From Desulfobacteraceae bacterium (GTDB lineage: Bacteria > Desulfobacterota > DSM-4660 > Desulfatiglandales > Desulfatiglandaceae), in the NCBI GenBank assembly GCA_020349865.1, contig CP070700.1:2931751-2937006 (forward strand): 5,256 bases of DNA, in the 5' to 3' direction. A program made the translations under genes and the position numbers. Every line of letters begins with the position of its first letter. The first letter of the stretch is position 1. Positions 4,569-5,256 of this stretch are shown one piece after another. A model generated the notes under the pieces. The model was not told where the DNA came from. It saw nothing but the letters and a program-made list of their open reading frames with translations, and made no database searches.

Positions 4569-5256
4569 GTGGCAAAAACCATTCAAGAAATAAATGAAAA
4601 GATTCGATCGGGATCAGTGGTGGTGTTTACTGCCGAAGAGATCATTGATGTTGCCCGAAAAAAGGGCATCAAAAAGGCCGCCCGTGAAGTAGACGTGGTG
4701 ACGACCGGAACGTTTAGCCCCATGTGCTCGTCGGGAGCCTTTTTTAACATTAAGCAACAAAAAGAAAAGATGAAGCTGGGCGGGGGTTGGGCGACATTGA
4801 ATGACGTACCAATATACACAGGATTGGCCGCCGCGGACGTTTACATTGGCGCCACGGCCCTGCCGGGAGATGATCCTCGCAACAACAACTACCCGGGCAA
4901 GTTTCGATATGGGGGAGCCCATGTTATCGAGGAGCTTGTTTCGGGGAAAAAGGTATTACTCGCAGGGGTTGCCTACGGGACCGACTGCTATCCGAAGAAA
5001 AAACGGGAGCAATGGATCGGCTTAGAGGATATGAACGAAGCAATTCTCTTCAATCCTCGAAACTGCTATCAAAACTACAACGTGGCAGTGAATCTTTCCG
5101 ACAAACCTATTTACACCTATATGGGGATGCTCAAGCCCAATCTGGGCAATGCCAACTATTGCAGCGCCGGCCAACTCTCTCCACTGCTGAATGATCCATG
5201 TCATAAGGCAATCGGCATTGGAACAAGGATCTTCTTGGGGGGTGGCGTGGGATACA
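4569..5256 (+). CDS. Homocysteine biosynthesis protein (HcyBio/DUF39), N-terminal part (cut by window edge)
   Basis: The first 229 residues, open to the window edge. The family, studied in methanogens, takes part in making homocysteine by adding sulfur to aspartate semialdehyde, bypassing the O-acetyl- or O-succinylhomoserine route, and occurs in anaerobic bacteria including sulfate reducers. Recognisable blocks are EVDVVTTGTFSPMCSSGAFFN (residues 40-60, with Cys53), GGGWATLNDVPIYTGLAAADVYIGAT (71-96), RYGGAHVIEELVSGKKVLLAG (113-133), YGTDCYPKK (136-144) and PRNCYQNYNVAVN (163-175). Cys53 and Cys140 are candidates for sulfur-handling residues, by analogy with essential cysteines reported for the methanogen protein; the exact correspondence is not checked. 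Bacterial and archaeal members often have, or sit next to, ferredoxin or CBS domains, which would lie beyond the window. Start is GTG with AGGAGG 7 nt upstream. The gene follows the HTH/two-CW regulator on the same strand after 223 bp. Confidence 0.93.
   Translation, partial: MAKTIQEINEKIRSGSVVVFTAEEIIDVARKKGIKKAAREVDVVTTGTFSPMCSSGAFFNIKQQKEKMKLGGGWATLNDVPIYTGLAAADVYIGATALPGDDPRNNNYPGKFRYGGAHVIEELVSGKKVLLAGVAYGTDCYPKKKREQWIGLEDMNEAILFNPRNCYQNYNVAVNLSDKPIYTYMGMLKPNLGNANYCSAGQLSPLLNDPCHKAIGIGTRIFLGGGVGY

Noticed and set aside
4364..4597. 77-codon plus-strand open frame between the regulator and HcyBio
   Set aside because: No ribosome binding site, no recognisable motif, and it overlaps the well-supported HcyBio start in another frame.
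4614..4922. 102-codon minus-strand open frame
   Set aside because: Antisense to the HcyBio gene, which has clear family motifs and a good ribosome binding site.

Overview
The window is chromosomal, of moderate GC content, and looks like a sulfur- or anaerobe-type member of the Desulfobacterota (former Deltaproteobacteria). That placement is an inference. It rests on the co-occurrence of a homocysteine biosynthesis protein of the sulfide-incorporating type (HcyBio/DUF39, found mainly in methanogens and anaerobic bacteria), a helix-turn-helix protein with a cysteine-rich two-CW-like domain, and a very large GAF protein of a kind I associate with Bacteroidota and Desulfobacterota. Nothing in the window is diagnostic at genus level. 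I see no mobile element, CRISPR array, tRNA or rRNA.

Left half, all on the minus strand and read right to left: a 793-residue GAF-domain protein of unknown function (1316-3697), a single-domain cold shock protein (915-1115), and the N-terminal 217 residues of ribosomal protein S1 (1-651, running off the left edge). The cold shock gene has its own promoter-like sequence and a leader of about 120 nt with a hairpin, and ends in a hairpin with a U-rich tail. It is therefore probably a separate transcription unit from rpsA.

Right half, on the plus strand: a divergently oriented small regulator (3950-4345), made of an N-terminal helix-turn-helix and a C-terminal domain with eight cysteines, then a 223-bp gap with a hairpin, then the first 229 residues of a homocysteine biosynthesis protein (4569 onward, running off the right edge). 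The 252-bp divergent region between the GAF gene and the regulator carries a near-consensus -35 box next to a strong dyad (TACCAC...GTGGTA overlapping ACCACA-A-TGTGGT). This dyad is a good candidate operator, possibly autoregulatory.

How the parts fit together: S1 and the cold shock protein are RNA-binding housekeeping factors. The GAF protein and the HTH/two-CW protein are candidate sensors or regulators that share a divergent promoter region. The HcyBio gene would make homocysteine from aspartate semialdehyde and a sulfur donor. Any link between the regulator and sulfur assimilation is only suggested by adjacency. The least explained items are the GAF protein, which has no recognisable output domain, and the HTH/two-CW regulator with its dyad.
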